Assembly: GCA_015655125.1 (NCBI GenBank)
Contig: JAATFP010000040.1
Span: forward strand, 1 to 64,000
Length of the DNA stretch: 64,000 nucleotides
DNA from: Chitinophagales bacterium
GTDB lineage: Bacteria > Bacteroidota > Bacteroidia > Chitinophagales > Chitinophagaceae
Direction: 5' to 3'
The position numbers were made by a program, and so were the translations under genes. The notes beneath the pieces were generated by a model. The model was not told where the DNA came from. It searched no databases and saw only the letters and a program-made list of their open reading frames with translations. Below, piece after piece: positions 54,333-63,739 of the stretch; within the stretch, counting starts at the first letter, position 1; each line of letters begins with the position of its first letter.

Positions 54333-55508
54333 TTAAAGGTTTAAGAGGCGCCTGTATTCTCTGCAAAATGCTTCGCGACTGAATTTTTTTATCGCTTTTT
54401 CACGACTCCTTTCACCAAGTTGCTTTCTCAAAACCGTATCGTTTAACAGTAATTCTATTGCGGCAATGCCTTCCTCAATGATAGAACCTTCTTCCGTAGC
54501 ATGGAGCAACAACCCGTTTTGAAGATGATGGATATAATCCGGAATGCCGTTTACAGCGGTTGATACAACCACTTTTCCATGCGCCATCATTTGCATCACC
54601 ACAATCGGTAATCCCTCGTGAGAGGATGTCATAAGCAACACGTCGGCGTCTTCGTATACTTTTTTCATTTTCTGCTGATCTTTGATATTGCCGAAAAAAT
54701 TGCAATACGGATATTTTGAAATATCGATCACTTTATCAACATCGCCCACAAAATTGAATTGGACAGCCAATGCTTTTTGATGTATCCTTTCAGCGATGGC
54801 TGCAATCAGATGCACCCTTTTCTGGGCGGCACCACGACCGATAAAATATACCTGTAATTTTTCGTTCACAACTTCTTTGTATGGCGGTATATCGATCGCA
54901 TTGTCGAAAAAATATAATTTTTTAAAATATGCTTCCGCAAGATGATTGTCGCGGTATTGCGCTTCCACATCTTCTTTCAGCTTTTGGGTGCTGAATGCGC
55001 GGCAATCGATAAGATCAATGAACCCGATGGAATAGGGCAGCCATGTAGGCAAATGACAAAGTTCGACAGTGTGAACGGATAGTTTTAAATGCGGCAACAT
55101 TTTATAAAAGAAAATACTTTCCCCGCCAAACACCACTGCCGTAGGGCGTTTGTTGATCCAGGTGGCCAGCAATCCACGATAAAAAAAGTTGATGAAGTGC
55201 AGCCATTTATGATCGATGTAACGATGGATATCCAACACGCGCACGCCATCGATATTGTACTTTTCGCGAAACTCGTTGTTGTTCGGTTTTTTGGAAAAGA
55301 TGATCAGCGGCTTTTTATCTCTGATGCAGTTGGTAAGGTCGATGTTCACCTGCGGCGATCCGCCTATATCGCCATTCGGAAAAAAAAGGAAAACGTCGTG
55401 GGTAGTGCTTAAAGAAAAAACATGACCACATAATCTACCCAGCGCCACAAATGGCCACATGAGTAATCCTTCTATCTTTAATTTTCTTTTTGCAGCAAAA
55501 TAGGTCAT
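54333..55508 (-). CDS. Glycosyltransferase family 4, variant active site
   Basis: 391 residues. FFPNGDIGGSPQVN begins the N-half, AVVFGGESIFFYK follows. The donor half has YFIGRGAAQKRVHL and then SHEGLPIVVMQMMAHG, where the second Glu of the usual Glu-x7-Glu pair is Gln. That Glu normally contacts the donor sugar, so the activity or donor may differ. The start overlaps the SDR stop by ATGA. Confidence 0.82.
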   Translation of the reverse strand: MTYFAAKRKLKIEGLLMWPFVALGRLCGHVFSLSTTHDVFLFFPNGDIGGSPQVNIDLTNCIRDKKPLIIFSKKPNNNEFREKYNIDGVRVLDIHRYIDHKWLHFINFFYRGLLATWINKRPTAVVFGGESIFFYKMLPHLKLSVHTVELCHLPTWLPYSIGFIDLIDCRAFSTQKLKEDVEAQYRDNHLAEAYFKKLYFFDNAIDIPPYKEVVNEKLQVYFIGRGAAQKRVHLIAAIAERIHQKALAVQFNFVGDVDKVIDISKYPYCNFFGNIKDQQKMKKVYEDADVLLMTSSHEGLPIVVMQMMAHGKVVVSTAVNGIPDYIHHLQNGLLLHATEEGSIIEEGIAAIELLLNDTVLRKQLGERSREKAIKKFSREAFCREYRRLLNL

Positions 55509-56197
55509 GATACAGGGAAATATTTAGCCAGTAAACGCGGTAAATATTCAGTCGTGAAATTAATATTAAATTGGCTCAATAACGGCCTGATGTCGGAAAT
55601 GTCGATAACCGGGCCATTTCCCTTATCGTCGAAATGGTAAATACCTTTTGTTTTGAAATGCTCTTCTATGACTGAGATAATGAATGGAACGCTGTAGTTG
55701 TCGGGGTTGGCAACGTTTATGACAGCGTTACTAAAAAGGCCGGCTGAAAGAATGTGATCGGTTATGGTAAACATATCGTCGATGTCGAGAATGTTCCGCG
55801 ATGCATTTTTCCACACAGTCAGCGCTGTTTTATGTAAGATGTGATCTATAAAAAAATTGAGTACCGTATGTCTGTTGTTTGTTTTTCCCACCGGATTGGA
55901 AAGGCGAAAGATCACAAAATTTCCCGACAACGATTTGATCATTGCTTCCATTTCAAGCTTATGTTTTACATAAACGGAATCTGCCAGTGAAGGGTCGTAG
56001 ACGCTGCAGGTGCTGAAATATATAAATTTTTTCTCCGGATGTTGTTCAATAGAAGCCTTTATAAGCGCTGCTTCGCGCGCATAAGGGTCAGTATCCGTAG
56101 TGCCTGAATTGGAAACGCCGGACGCATAGATGAGGAATGCATCATTGTTTTCGTAGCTGCTGAATCTTTTCGCAATCATACCGTTTCCTGTCACCAT
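55505..56197 (-). CDS. Short NAD-dependent epimerase/dehydratase (extended SDR)
   Basis: 230 residues, short for the family (~300). The start MVTGNGMIAKRF gives a compact G-x-G-x-x-A nucleotide loop with almost no leading strand. YFSTCSVYD and the Tyr-x3-Lys pair (YVKHKLEME) are the catalytic set; FRLSNPVG and ANPDNYSVPFIISVIEEH follow. It likely modifies a nucleotide sugar for the two flanking GT4 enzymes. It starts 3 bp after the upstream GT4 stop. Truncation or a reduced family form are both possible. Confidence 0.75.
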   Translation of the reverse strand: MVTGNGMIAKRFSSYENNDAFLIYASGVSNSGTTDTDPYAREAALIKASIEQHPEKKFIYFSTCSVYDPSLADSVYVKHKLEMEAMIKSLSGNFVIFRLSNPVGKTNNRHTVLNFFIDHILHKTALTVWKNASRNILDIDDMFTITDHILSAGLFSNAVINVANPDNYSVPFIISVIEEHFKTKGIYHFDDKGNGPVIDISDIRPLLSQFNINFTTEYLPRLLAKYFPVS

Positions 56198-56200
56198 ATT

Positions 56201-57334
56201 TTATTGCGCTTTCGTTTCGTTAAGAAGTATTGCAGCTTTTGCCGCAATGTTTCCCCAATAAAAATGTCTGAAGAATGTATTGGGCGTTGGTATTGCCGGA
56301 TCGGTGGAAATGATAGCGGCAGAAAAGGCATTCCAGTCGCCGTCCGTTATTATCTTTAACTTTTCACCGCCCGCCTCCAAAGGTACGCCAATGGCACCGC
56401 TTGCGGTGCTGATGGATGAAAGATTTGCGCCGAGCGCTTCAACGAGTTTTGTTTTGATGCCACCACCGGTAGATACAGGATTTATAAAAATGTCGGCACC
56501 CAGAAAATAAGTATTTATATCGTTTATAAAACCCGCATAAATAACATTGCTTTTGTTGTATGATTTCAGTTCACCAAATCTCGCCGGCAGTTTGCTGCCG
56601 CAAATGATGATCTTATATCGGAAGTTTGTTTTTTTTAGTAAGGGATTTATTTTTTCCAGAATGATGTCGAGCGCTTCTTCGTTGGGTTTATAATCCAACG
56701 TACCGTTGAACAGCAGGATGCGATCCTCTTCAGCGATATTGTGTGTTTCTTGCAGGTATTTCTTTGCCTCGGTTTTCAGTGGGTTTGCCGGCAGTTGTTT
56801 CACTTCTGTGCCATAGGTTACCGTATGGCATCGCTCTTTTTTTACCGAATAATTTTCAATGGCGAATTGCCTGTCTTCTTCTGTAATAAAAAAATTAAGG
56901 TCGGCATGGCGATGAACAAATCCTTCATAGCGCCACAACATGCGCCACCACCACTTTCCAATACTTTTAAAACGCAGCGCTTCGATATTGTGAGAACGCA
57001 CGACCAGTTTAATTCCGGTTGATTTTTTCAGCAACCATCCCAGCCATCCGAAATAGGGATGCTCGATGACGAGGTGAGAGAATTGTTGATGCCGGATTAT
57101 TTTTTTTATCTTAAAAAATAAAAGCAGGTTGATGTATCGGCTGACAGAATTATTCAGCAACGGTAAAAAAGAGGTGACTTCCGCAGGCACTTTGTTATTT
57201 TCTGTTGATATCACAGTTACAGGCACATGATTTTGCAGATAACGGTAAAATAATGCAATAGCTTTCTGGCCGCCCATTTTAGCAGGGTAGATCCGGTAGG
57301 GAACGAGTGTTGCTATTTTTACTGGTATAGACAT
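56201..57334 (-). CDS. Glycosyltransferase family 4
   Basis: 377 residues from ATG 57334. The frame runs further up to 57454 only across the end of the YfhO gene. It begins IPVKIATLVPYRIYPAKMGGQ, has LVVRSHNIEALRFK and, in the donor half, STGGGIKTKLVEALGANL, a Lys-rich loop of the GT4 subgroup seen with WecA-type lipids. The gap to yfhO is 53 bp; probably one transcript. Confidence 0.85.
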   Translation of the reverse strand: MSIPVKIATLVPYRIYPAKMGGQKAIALFYRYLQNHVPVTVISTENNKVPAEVTSFLPLLNNSVSRYINLLLFFKIKKIIRHQQFSHLVIEHPYFGWLGWLLKKSTGIKLVVRSHNIEALRFKSIGKWWWRMLWRYEGFVHRHADLNFFITEEDRQFAIENYSVKKERCHTVTYGTEVKQLPANPLKTEAKKYLQETHNIAEEDRILLFNGTLDYKPNEEALDIILEKINPLLKKTNFRYKIIICGSKLPARFGELKSYNKSNVIYAGFINDINTYFLGADIFINPVSTGGGIKTKLVEALGANLSSISTASGAIGVPLEAGGEKLKIITDGDWNAFSAAIISTDPAIPTPNTFFRHFYWGNIAAKAAILLNETKAQ

Positions 57335-57387
57335 ATCAAACAAAAGCCGGGAGTAGTATACATTCCCGGCTCCCGATCGTATTAATT

Positions 57388-60012
57388 TTATTTTTTGGTT
57401 CTTGCTTTCACTTCCAATGCTATGGTGGCCAGCAGTAAAATTGCCACCAGCCATGATGCAATGTTGCTGATGTTTTTACTTATGTAAAATATCGACGGCT
57501 CAAATTTAAATTCAATGTTGTGCTTACCTGCCGGGATTGCGAGGCCGCGCAACACGTAGTTCACTTTCATTATTTCCACTTTTTTACCGTCTATAAATGC
57601 TTCCCAATCCTTGTAAAAGATTTCGCTGAAAACAGCTACATGATTGCCCGCAGCGTTGGATTCATACTTTATATCATCGTTATCGAAGCTGGTCATTTTG
57701 ATAGAGGCGGTGCTGTCTGCAGGCGTGATGTTGTTCAGTAACGGCTTATATTTCTGATCGATCACTACCGTGTTGCGCGGATTGAATTTGTCGAGCGCCC
57801 GCATTTCAGCTACGGGGCCGTCAACAAATTTTATTTCTTTTACGAACCATACGTTACCCAATGCTGCGGGATTTTGCGCAGCTACCAGGTCGTTGCCTTG
57901 CTGTTGGATTACATACTTCGTGTTCAACATGTTGAGGACTGAAACGTTCGGATTGTCATTTGGTAACTGATACGTGGTAAGGTCATCATAGATGCCCATC
58001 TTCGCCGCGTGATAGCCGCCGATCGATTTGTGATAATAGGATGCTTTTGAACTTTCAAAAGGACTGCCCACTGAGCGATCATACACGCGGAAATTCGGAT
58101 CCTTATCTTCCAGGATCTGCCTGTCGGCTGTCGTCATCGGGAACTCCTGCTCTTCATATTTATCTTTTGCGTCAAAACTTTTATCATTCAGGTATTTTGA
58201 GTCGAAAGAGAGCAGGTCAATCAAGAGCAGCAGCGAAACGCCTGCAAGTAAAATTGTAGCGTTGATCTTTTTGCGTATGTACAAAGCAATCGCGATGGCA
58301 GCCAGCAAAATGAAGATGAACGAGCGGAAAATATCACGGAGGAAAACCGAGCCCCTGTCTTTAGACAGTGCAGACACAAATTCCCGTGCAGACTTTTGTG
58401 CATCCGGCGCGCCGCGGAAATTCGCTACCATTCCTTCATACACCTGGTTGTCGCGGGAAGGTTTATAATCCGGACCAAGATCGTAAAGCTTTTGTTGAAG
58501 GTTAACATCCTGTGCATTGTACAATTTATTGAACTCGTTAGTACGCAATCTGTTTTCGTTGCTGAAGTTACTGCTGGCATAAAAACCAAGCGCCAGCAAA
58601 AACACCGCGCCAGTTGCAATGGCGCCGGTACGGAATTTTTTCCACGCGTCAGGATCATCGCCGTCTGCAATTTTACTCATCACCATAGCGGCAACGATGG
58701 GAAACAACATCTGCGGAATGACCAGTGCCATCGTTGGTACACGGAACTTATTGTATAGCGGAAAATGATCAAACAGGAAATAATTGAAACCGGCAAGATT
58801 ATGCCCCCAGGCCATCATTATCCCGAAAATACTCGCAGCGAGGATCCACCATTTCTGTTTTCCGTCGAGGTAAAACATGCCGGTGATGAAAAGAAAACAA
58901 ACTACCGCCCCCAGATATACCGGCCCGTTTGTGAAAGGTTGCTTGCCCCAGTAAAGGCTGGAACTGGCATACCCGGCGGCTTGTTCGCCCACACCCGGCA
59001 ATTTTTCGGTGAGTGTTTTAACTGCATTTGAATTTTCATCAAGTAAAGGGAACTGGTACACATCGCCATCACGCTCCGCCTGGTGATTGCCGTACCCCAT
59101 TACGCCCGGGAACATCAGCGTCATCGTTTCAGCCTGGCCGTAACTCCAGTCGAATGCATATTCTTTTGAAAGTCCGGTTGTTTTTCCATTTACAACTTTA
59201 TCATTTTTACCGATGGAAGACTGATCCATTACCAGCTGTCCGCCGCGCTTGGATTCTTTGGCGTAATCGTATGTCGGAAATAAAGTGACTGCATTGGTGG
59301 CAACGCCGATGAGCCCGGCAACAACAAGGAGCACAAGACTTTTAACGAGGTGGGGAATCTCTTTTTGTTTTATCAGCTGAATGATATAACTGACAGACAT
59401 GAAAGTTAAAATGATGAAGAGGTAGTAACTTATCTGCTGATGCCCCTGTGCTATCTGCAAGGATGTAAACAGTGCTGCCAGGGTAAAGCCGGCCAGGTAT
59501 TTTTTGCGGAAAATGAGGATGCATGCACCTATCACCGCCGGGGCATATCCCAATGCAAGCATTTGCGTGTTGTGTCCTGCTGTGATGATGATTGGTGAAA
59601 AGCTGCAATAGGCATAAGCCAGGGCACCCAATATTGCTGCCAGCGGACGAAGCCGCAGACATATACATAAAAAATAAAATGAGATACATGCAAGAAAGAA
59701 AAAATTCATTGGCTGCGGCAGCCAGAGCTGAAAAGCATGATCCAGCATCAATACAGGTGACCATGAACCCGAGATCATCACCTGGTAAGCGGGCATCCCG
59801 CTGAACATGCTCGACACCCACAATGGAAAATGTCCATGCGCTTCATTATAGAGAAACGACTGGTGGCTCATTCCGTGCCATCCGGTAATATCTGATTGTT
59901 TTAAAATAACCCCGCTTTCCAACGCCGGTTTGCAAAAAATGATGCTCACCAGTAAAAAAACGGCAACTGCTATAAGGTGAGGAACGAGTTTTTTAAAACT
60001 GAAATTTTTCAT
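57388..60012 (-). CDS. YfhO family membrane protein (GT-C-like)
   Basis: 874 residues with about thirteen membrane helices over residues 1-620 and a soluble C-terminal part, then one last helix (ASWLVAILLLATIAL). The N-terminal loop has SDITGWHGMSHQSFLYN and PLWVSSMFSGMPAYQ, the acidic-loop pattern of YfhO/GT-C proteins. Members move sugars from lipid carriers to acceptors outside the membrane, as in teichoic acid glycosylation. It is the first gene of the minus-strand set of locus 2, with a -7 box 20 bp upstream. Confidence 0.9.
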   Translation of the reverse strand: MKNFSFKKLVPHLIAVAVFLLVSIIFCKPALESGVILKQSDITGWHGMSHQSFLYNEAHGHFPLWVSSMFSGMPAYQVMISGSWSPVLMLDHAFQLWLPQPMNFFFLACISFYFLCICLRLRPLAAILGALAYAYCSFSPIIITAGHNTQMLALGYAPAVIGACILIFRKKYLAGFTLAALFTSLQIAQGHQQISYYLFIILTFMSVSYIIQLIKQKEIPHLVKSLVLLVVAGLIGVATNAVTLFPTYDYAKESKRGGQLVMDQSSIGKNDKVVNGKTTGLSKEYAFDWSYGQAETMTLMFPGVMGYGNHQAERDGDVYQFPLLDENSNAVKTLTEKLPGVGEQAAGYASSSLYWGKQPFTNGPVYLGAVVCFLFITGMFYLDGKQKWWILAASIFGIMMAWGHNLAGFNYFLFDHFPLYNKFRVPTMALVIPQMLFPIVAAMVMSKIADGDDPDAWKKFRTGAIATGAVFLLALGFYASSNFSNENRLRTNEFNKLYNAQDVNLQQKLYDLGPDYKPSRDNQVYEGMVANFRGAPDAQKSAREFVSALSKDRGSVFLRDIFRSFIFILLAAIAIALYIRKKINATILLAGVSLLLLIDLLSFDSKYLNDKSFDAKDKYEEQEFPMTTADRQILEDKDPNFRVYDRSVGSPFESSKASYYHKSIGGYHAAKMGIYDDLTTYQLPNDNPNVSVLNMLNTKYVIQQQGNDLVAAQNPAALGNVWFVKEIKFVDGPVAEMRALDKFNPRNTVVIDQKYKPLLNNITPADSTASIKMTSFDNDDIKYESNAAGNHVAVFSEIFYKDWEAFIDGKKVEIMKVNYVLRGLAIPAGKHNIEFKFEPSIFYISKNISNIASWLVAILLLATIALEVKARTKK

Positions 60013-60032
60013 TTATACCTTTTTAAGTGAGG

Positions 60033-60040
60033 CAAATTTA
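60033..60040 (-). promoter_or_regulatory. Candidate -7 box of the yfhO operon
   Basis: On the minus strand TAAATTTG is a full match to TANNTTTG, 20 nt before the ATG. The rest of the 220-bp gap (60013-60232) holds a 16-bp direct repeat and no gene. Confidence 0.45.
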
Positions 60041-60060
60041 GTCAATGGTCAATAGTGAAA

Positions 60061-60127
60061 GCGAAATCTTCAAAAACTTTTTTGTCGGATGAGCAGGTGA
60101 ATGAGCGAACGGCGAAATCTTCAAAAA
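60061..60127. repeat. 16-bp direct repeat upstream of yfhO
   Basis: GCGAAATCTTCAAAAA occurs at 60061-60076 and again at 60112-60127, 51 bp apart. It could be a pair of binding sites or a remnant of a dispersed repeat. Confidence 0.6.
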
Positions 60128-60232
60128 GTTTGCGATAGTTAAGTACGGTGAATTTTTTGAGACGCTAACCTGAATTTCTTAAATCCTCAACCCCTAAATC
60201 CTGATTTCTCTCAACTCTTTTAACTCCCGAAC

Positions 60233-62812
60233 TCATTCAGGGATATTCTCCAGATCGTTCCGTGTATTCTTTCTTTTCAGCAGTGCCATATCAAATTTTC
60301 CAAAGCGCCAGGTGAAGTTAAGACGCAGTACCTGCGGGTCGCGCCGGCGCCTGTTGTCTTGCATGAAGCCAATGCCGTTTGCATGGGTGGTATAAACCCT
60401 CGTGCGGAAAATATCGCTCATCTGCAAGGTGAGTGAAGCTGCGTTGTTTTTCAGGAAATCTTTTTTGATGGCTATATCTGCGCCATAAGCTGATTTTATA
60501 TAACCCTGGGCGGTCGTTTGTAATCCCGAGAAACCACCGCCGGAGCTATTGCGGCTGCCGGCTCCGGCCGCAGGCATGATCGTTTTTGCCTGGTAATCGC
60601 CGGATAATTGGATCGAATAATTAGCCGGTAGTTTGAAACTGTTGTTAAGTTTGGCAAACCAACTGAATTGATCGTTATCGCCGGACGGCACCAGATTGGA
60701 CGCTTTGATAGTTACATGAAACAGGTTAATGTTCGACACGATATCCCACCAGTCCGCAACACTGTTTTTGCCGGTCAGTTCCAGGCCGGCAGTGGTGCTG
60801 TTGCGTGCGTTTGCATAAGTTGTGTACAGCGCCGGTTTCAGCGGGTTGATAGTAGCATCGATGTACTGATAACGTGTGATCAGGTTATCAGTCAGTTTTC
60901 CATATAAACTTATAACCAATGATTGCCCTTCCCCATATTGTTTGTTGTAAGCGATTTCCATAAGGTGCGTGAATTCAGGTTTCAACGACGGATTACCAAC
61001 GGATAGGTTCAATGAATCCGAAAAGTCGACAAATGGGATCAGCTGGAAGAAATTCGGCCGGTTGATCTTGCGTGAATAATTGAACTGCACATCATCTTTC
61101 TGAGAGACTTTATAACTTAAAAAAGCGCCCGGAAAAAGACTCAGCGGATATTGATTGGAAAAACGCTGGTTCTTTGAAATGAAATTTCCTTTATATTCGG
61201 AACTTTCCACACGCAACCCAAGCTGATAACTGAACTTTTTAATCGTTTGCGAGTAAGAAGTGTAAGCAGCCATTACTACGTCGCTGTAATTATATCTCAC
61301 GCCGATGTCGGGTAACAACATGTATTGCCGCGTATTCACGTCCTCCAGATAATTATCGTTCCAGTTGTTATAACTTCTTAGTACAGCGCGAAGCCCGAAA
61401 TCGATCTTCTGTGTACCCGAGAAAGGATCGGTATAATCGCTCTGAATGCTGAACAGGCGTGAATGACCGCCGCCGGTTGCGCGTTGCGCACCCTGGGGTG
61501 GTTTGGCGATCCGCATGACGTCGAACAAAGTATTGTTGTAATCGGATGTATTGTAATTCTCGCTGTAGTTAAAGTTTCCGTCAATAGTAAGCTCACGGTC
61601 GGCGCGTGCGAAATTATGTTTGAAACCCAACGTGGTTCCATATGTACGGACACCGGCTTTTACTTTAAGAGTGCGGATACCGGTTTCCACAAATGGATAT
61701 GCCGGGCGCAATGAATCGCGGTAAAGGTTAAAACGGTCATTAACCTTAAATGTTCCATCAACCATATTTCCACTTACTGAAACCGTGTTCCTGTTATCTA
61801 TAAAATAATCCATTCCCAGCCGGCCAAATGCAAAAACCGAATTGTTTACCGGGCGATTTGTTTGCACGATATGCGACAAGCCATCGCTTAAAGTATCGAG
61901 CCGGAAACTATTGACATTCGTGATCGTTTTCCGGAAAGCAAGATTGCCTGCGGCGAAGAAATTCACCTTGTCTTGTTTGATGTTTATATCGCCTCCAAAG
62001 CCGGGCCTGCCGCGACTGTCGACATTTGCACGAAGATTTCCGTTGTAACCTGATCGTTTATTTTTTTTGAGAACAATGTTAAGTATACCGCTGCCGCCGC
62101 CGCTGGCGTCATATTTGGCTGAAGGGTTCGTCATGATCTCTACGTAACTGATCTGGTCGGCCGGGATCTGATCAAGCGTAAGGGTAGTAGGGCGCCCGTC
62201 TACAAATATCTGCGGACTGGCATTTCGAAGAGTGACATTACCATCGATGTCCACATTTACCGAAGGGATATTCTTCATTACATCGATGGCGGTACCACCG
62301 GTTGCCGAAATGTCTTTCTCAACGTTATAAACTTTTTTATCTAGGTTAAGCGTCAGCAGGGGTTTACCACCGACAATCGTTATGTTCTGTAATTCTTCTG
62401 CATTCTGGGAAAGCCTGATATTGCCCAGGTCGCGGATCGTATTCGACGCTATATTACCATCTGCTGCCTTAGCGGCCAATCTGATGTTTATTTCCACGTT
62501 CCGGTAGCCAATCGTTGAAATTTTGAGTGAAAGAGGAATTCCGACAGGTAAATTTTCGATATTGAATTGTCCCCTTTTGTCTGTAAGCTGGGTGGCCAAT
62601 GTGATGTCTTTCCTTTTTTTTCCGTTGTTGTCCGTCGCCGGACTTATCACGAGGATGGAAGCGCCCGCGATGGATTTGCCGGTGGCGGAATCTACCAGTT
62701 TGCCATAAATGTTGCCGATATCGCGGCCGGAAGTGTGGGCAGATCGCTGCGCTACTGCGGAAACGCAATTCATTAACAGAACCATAAAAATTACCCACAC
62801 TGATCTTTTCAT
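60233..62812 (-). CDS. TonB-dependent receptor-like outer membrane beta-barrel protein
   Basis: 859 residues. Signal peptide 1-21 (ends SAVAQ). Residues ~33-115 are a carboxypeptidase-regulatory-like fold (IYGKLVDSATGKSIAGASI). A plug domain follows at ~150-250 (KNIPSVNVDIDGNVTLRN, VDGRPT, EIMTNPSAKYDASGGGSGI), then the large barrel of the OMP_b-brl_3 type. It sits in the outer membrane and probably takes up an unknown solute with TonB energy, or acts as an envelope protein. No SusD partner is adjacent, so a SusC role is unlikely. Confidence 0.9.
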   Translation of the reverse strand: MKRSVWVIFMVLLMNCVSAVAQRSAHTSGRDIGNIYGKLVDSATGKSIAGASILVISPATDNNGKKRKDITLATQLTDKRGQFNIENLPVGIPLSLKISTIGYRNVEINIRLAAKAADGNIASNTIRDLGNIRLSQNAEELQNITIVGGKPLLTLNLDKKVYNVEKDISATGGTAIDVMKNIPSVNVDIDGNVTLRNASPQIFVDGRPTTLTLDQIPADQISYVEIMTNPSAKYDASGGGSGILNIVLKKNKRSGYNGNLRANVDSRGRPGFGGDINIKQDKVNFFAAGNLAFRKTITNVNSFRLDTLSDGLSHIVQTNRPVNNSVFAFGRLGMDYFIDNRNTVSVSGNMVDGTFKVNDRFNLYRDSLRPAYPFVETGIRTLKVKAGVRTYGTTLGFKHNFARADRELTIDGNFNYSENYNTSDYNNTLFDVMRIAKPPQGAQRATGGGHSRLFSIQSDYTDPFSGTQKIDFGLRAVLRSYNNWNDNYLEDVNTRQYMLLPDIGVRYNYSDVVMAAYTSYSQTIKKFSYQLGLRVESSEYKGNFISKNQRFSNQYPLSLFPGAFLSYKVSQKDDVQFNYSRKINRPNFFQLIPFVDFSDSLNLSVGNPSLKPEFTHLMEIAYNKQYGEGQSLVISLYGKLTDNLITRYQYIDATINPLKPALYTTYANARNSTTAGLELTGKNSVADWWDIVSNINLFHVTIKASNLVPSGDNDQFSWFAKLNNSFKLPANYSIQLSGDYQAKTIMPAAGAGSRNSSGGGFSGLQTTAQGYIKSAYGADIAIKKDFLKNNAASLTLQMSDIFRTRVYTTHANGIGFMQDNRRRRDPQVLRLNFTWRFGKFDMALLKRKNTRNDLENIPE

Positions 62813-62914
62813 ATACTGTTTAGCAGTTGTATATCGAAGCTTCTGCTTCGAAAGGATGTCGGAGTTCCTGTTCAGCCAACATACGCCGGAACTCCTTACG
62901 GATGTCTGGTCTGG
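62813..62914. repeat. 102-bp spacer with two hairpins
   Basis: TCGAAGC (62834-62840) and GCTTCGA (62845-62851) form a 7-bp hairpin with a 4-nt loop. GGAGTTCC (62861-62868) and GGAACTCC (62888-62895) form an 8-bp pair 19 nt apart. A GGATGTC direct repeat flanks the second (62854-62860 and 62900-62906). Almost the whole gap is structured, which fits a dispersed repeat, attenuator or small RNA. Confidence 0.65.
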
Positions 62915-63520
62915 TCATTTTAAAAATAATATTAAAAATATCTGTAAGATACCCATCATCAGACCTATCGCTGCAGCTAATAACTTGATAAATGTCAATT
63001 TATTGCCTGCTTTTAGCCTGATAATACGCTTCAATTCATCAGTATCCATACTTTTTATTTTTTGAGCAATGATTTTCTCCGGTTTTGCTTCCTGCAATAT
63101 TGCCGATGCATAGCTGTTGAGCAGTGCCGGAAAAATGCTTTCCACTTCCTCTAAAAATGCTTCTTTGAATTTAGATAATGTTTTTTCACCCATGAACTTG
63201 TAGAGCAGTGGAAAAGTTTCGCTGATCTTTTCTTTTAAAAAAACATCTACGTGCAGTTCTATTTCGGGGCGCAGCTTTTCCATGATGTTTTCCCCCGACA
63301 GGTATGAAAGCAATTCTTTTTCGTTCATCCAGTTTTTGACAACAATGGCAGCGATATCGTCAGCCAATTTGGCCCGGTTTTCGGGAACTATTCCCGCAAC
63401 TGTCAAACCGAATATTTTTTCTTCTTTTGTGGAAAACGCGAGGTAAATCAATGTGCCGGCGATCAGCCACCCGCATAACGTGGATAAAAGCAACATCAAG
63501 ATGATCAGGGTAGCGGGCAT
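62915..63520 (-). CDS. DUF445-like membrane protein
   Basis: 201 residues. An N-terminal membrane helix (~3-27) and a C-terminal one (~178-199) enclose a soluble, helical, charged centre. FGLTVAGIVPENRAKLADDIAAIV and LRPEIELHVDVFLKEKI resemble DUF445 (YheB-like) proteins, whose role is unknown. It is transcribed toward the receptor gene, with a -7-like box (TACTTTTG, minus strand, 63545-63538) upstream. Confidence 0.6.
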   Translation of the reverse strand: MPATLIILMLLLSTLCGWLIAGTLIYLAFSTKEEKIFGLTVAGIVPENRAKLADDIAAIVVKNWMNEKELLSYLSGENIMEKLRPEIELHVDVFLKEKISETFPLLYKFMGEKTLSKFKEAFLEEVESIFPALLNSYASAILQEAKPEKIIAQKIKSMDTDELKRIIRLKAGNKLTFIKLLAAAIGLMMGILQIFLILFLK

Positions 63521-63537
63521 TTAAAAAATATTGGCGG

Positions 63538-63545
63538 CAAAAGTA
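63538..63545 (-). promoter_or_regulatory. Candidate -7 box of the DUF445-like gene
   Basis: Minus-strand TACTTTTG matches TANNTTTG, 17 nt before the ATG at 63520. No -33 match. Confidence 0.4.
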
Positions 63546-63574
63546 TACTTTTTTCTAATATTTTAAAATGTAAT

Positions 63575-63605
63575 TTTGTGCGAGGCGAGTTTTTATATAT
63601 TTTTG
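63575..63605 (+). promoter_or_regulatory. Consensus Bacteroidota promoter of tRNA-His
   Basis: TTTG at 63575-63578 and TATTTTTG at 63598-63605 are separated by exactly 19 nt, a full match to TTTG-N19-TANNTTTG. It is the clearest promoter in the window and supports the phylum call. Confidence 0.7.
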
Positions 63606-63623
63606 CAGCCCAACATTTAAAAC

Positions 63624-63698
63624 GGTAGTCGTAGCTCAGTTGGTTAGAGCATCAGATTGTGATTCTGAGGGTCGGGGGTTCGAGCCCCCTCGATTACC
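63624..63698 (+). tRNA. tRNA-His (GTG)
   Basis: The cloverleaf is complete: acceptor 63625-63631 with 63691-63697, D-arm from GCTC at 63634, anticodon stem TCAGA/TCTGA with loop TTGTGAT (anticodon GTG), and T-arm with GTTCGAG. The extra G at 63624 pairs with C73 at 63698, the G-1:C73 identity pair of histidine tRNA. A full CCA is not encoded (only CA follows C73). Confidence 0.95.
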
Positions 63699-63711
63699 CA
63701 CTTTGAAAGTT

Positions 63712-63739
63712 TCCCCCGAGTAATCAGGGGATTTTTTTT
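63712..63739 (+). terminator. Intrinsic terminator of tRNA-His
   Basis: TCCCC (63712-63716) pairs with GGGGA (63727-63731), loop of ten, then eight T. Confidence 0.8.

Noticed and set aside
57335-57454. Longer N-terminus for the GT4 at 56201
   Set aside because: Overlaps the YfhO C-terminus; the ATG at 57334 gives the normal GT4 start.
60233-62812. SusC of a SusCD nutrient pair
   Set aside because: No SusD gene beside it, and the barrel looks like the OMP_b-brl_3 type rather than SusC.
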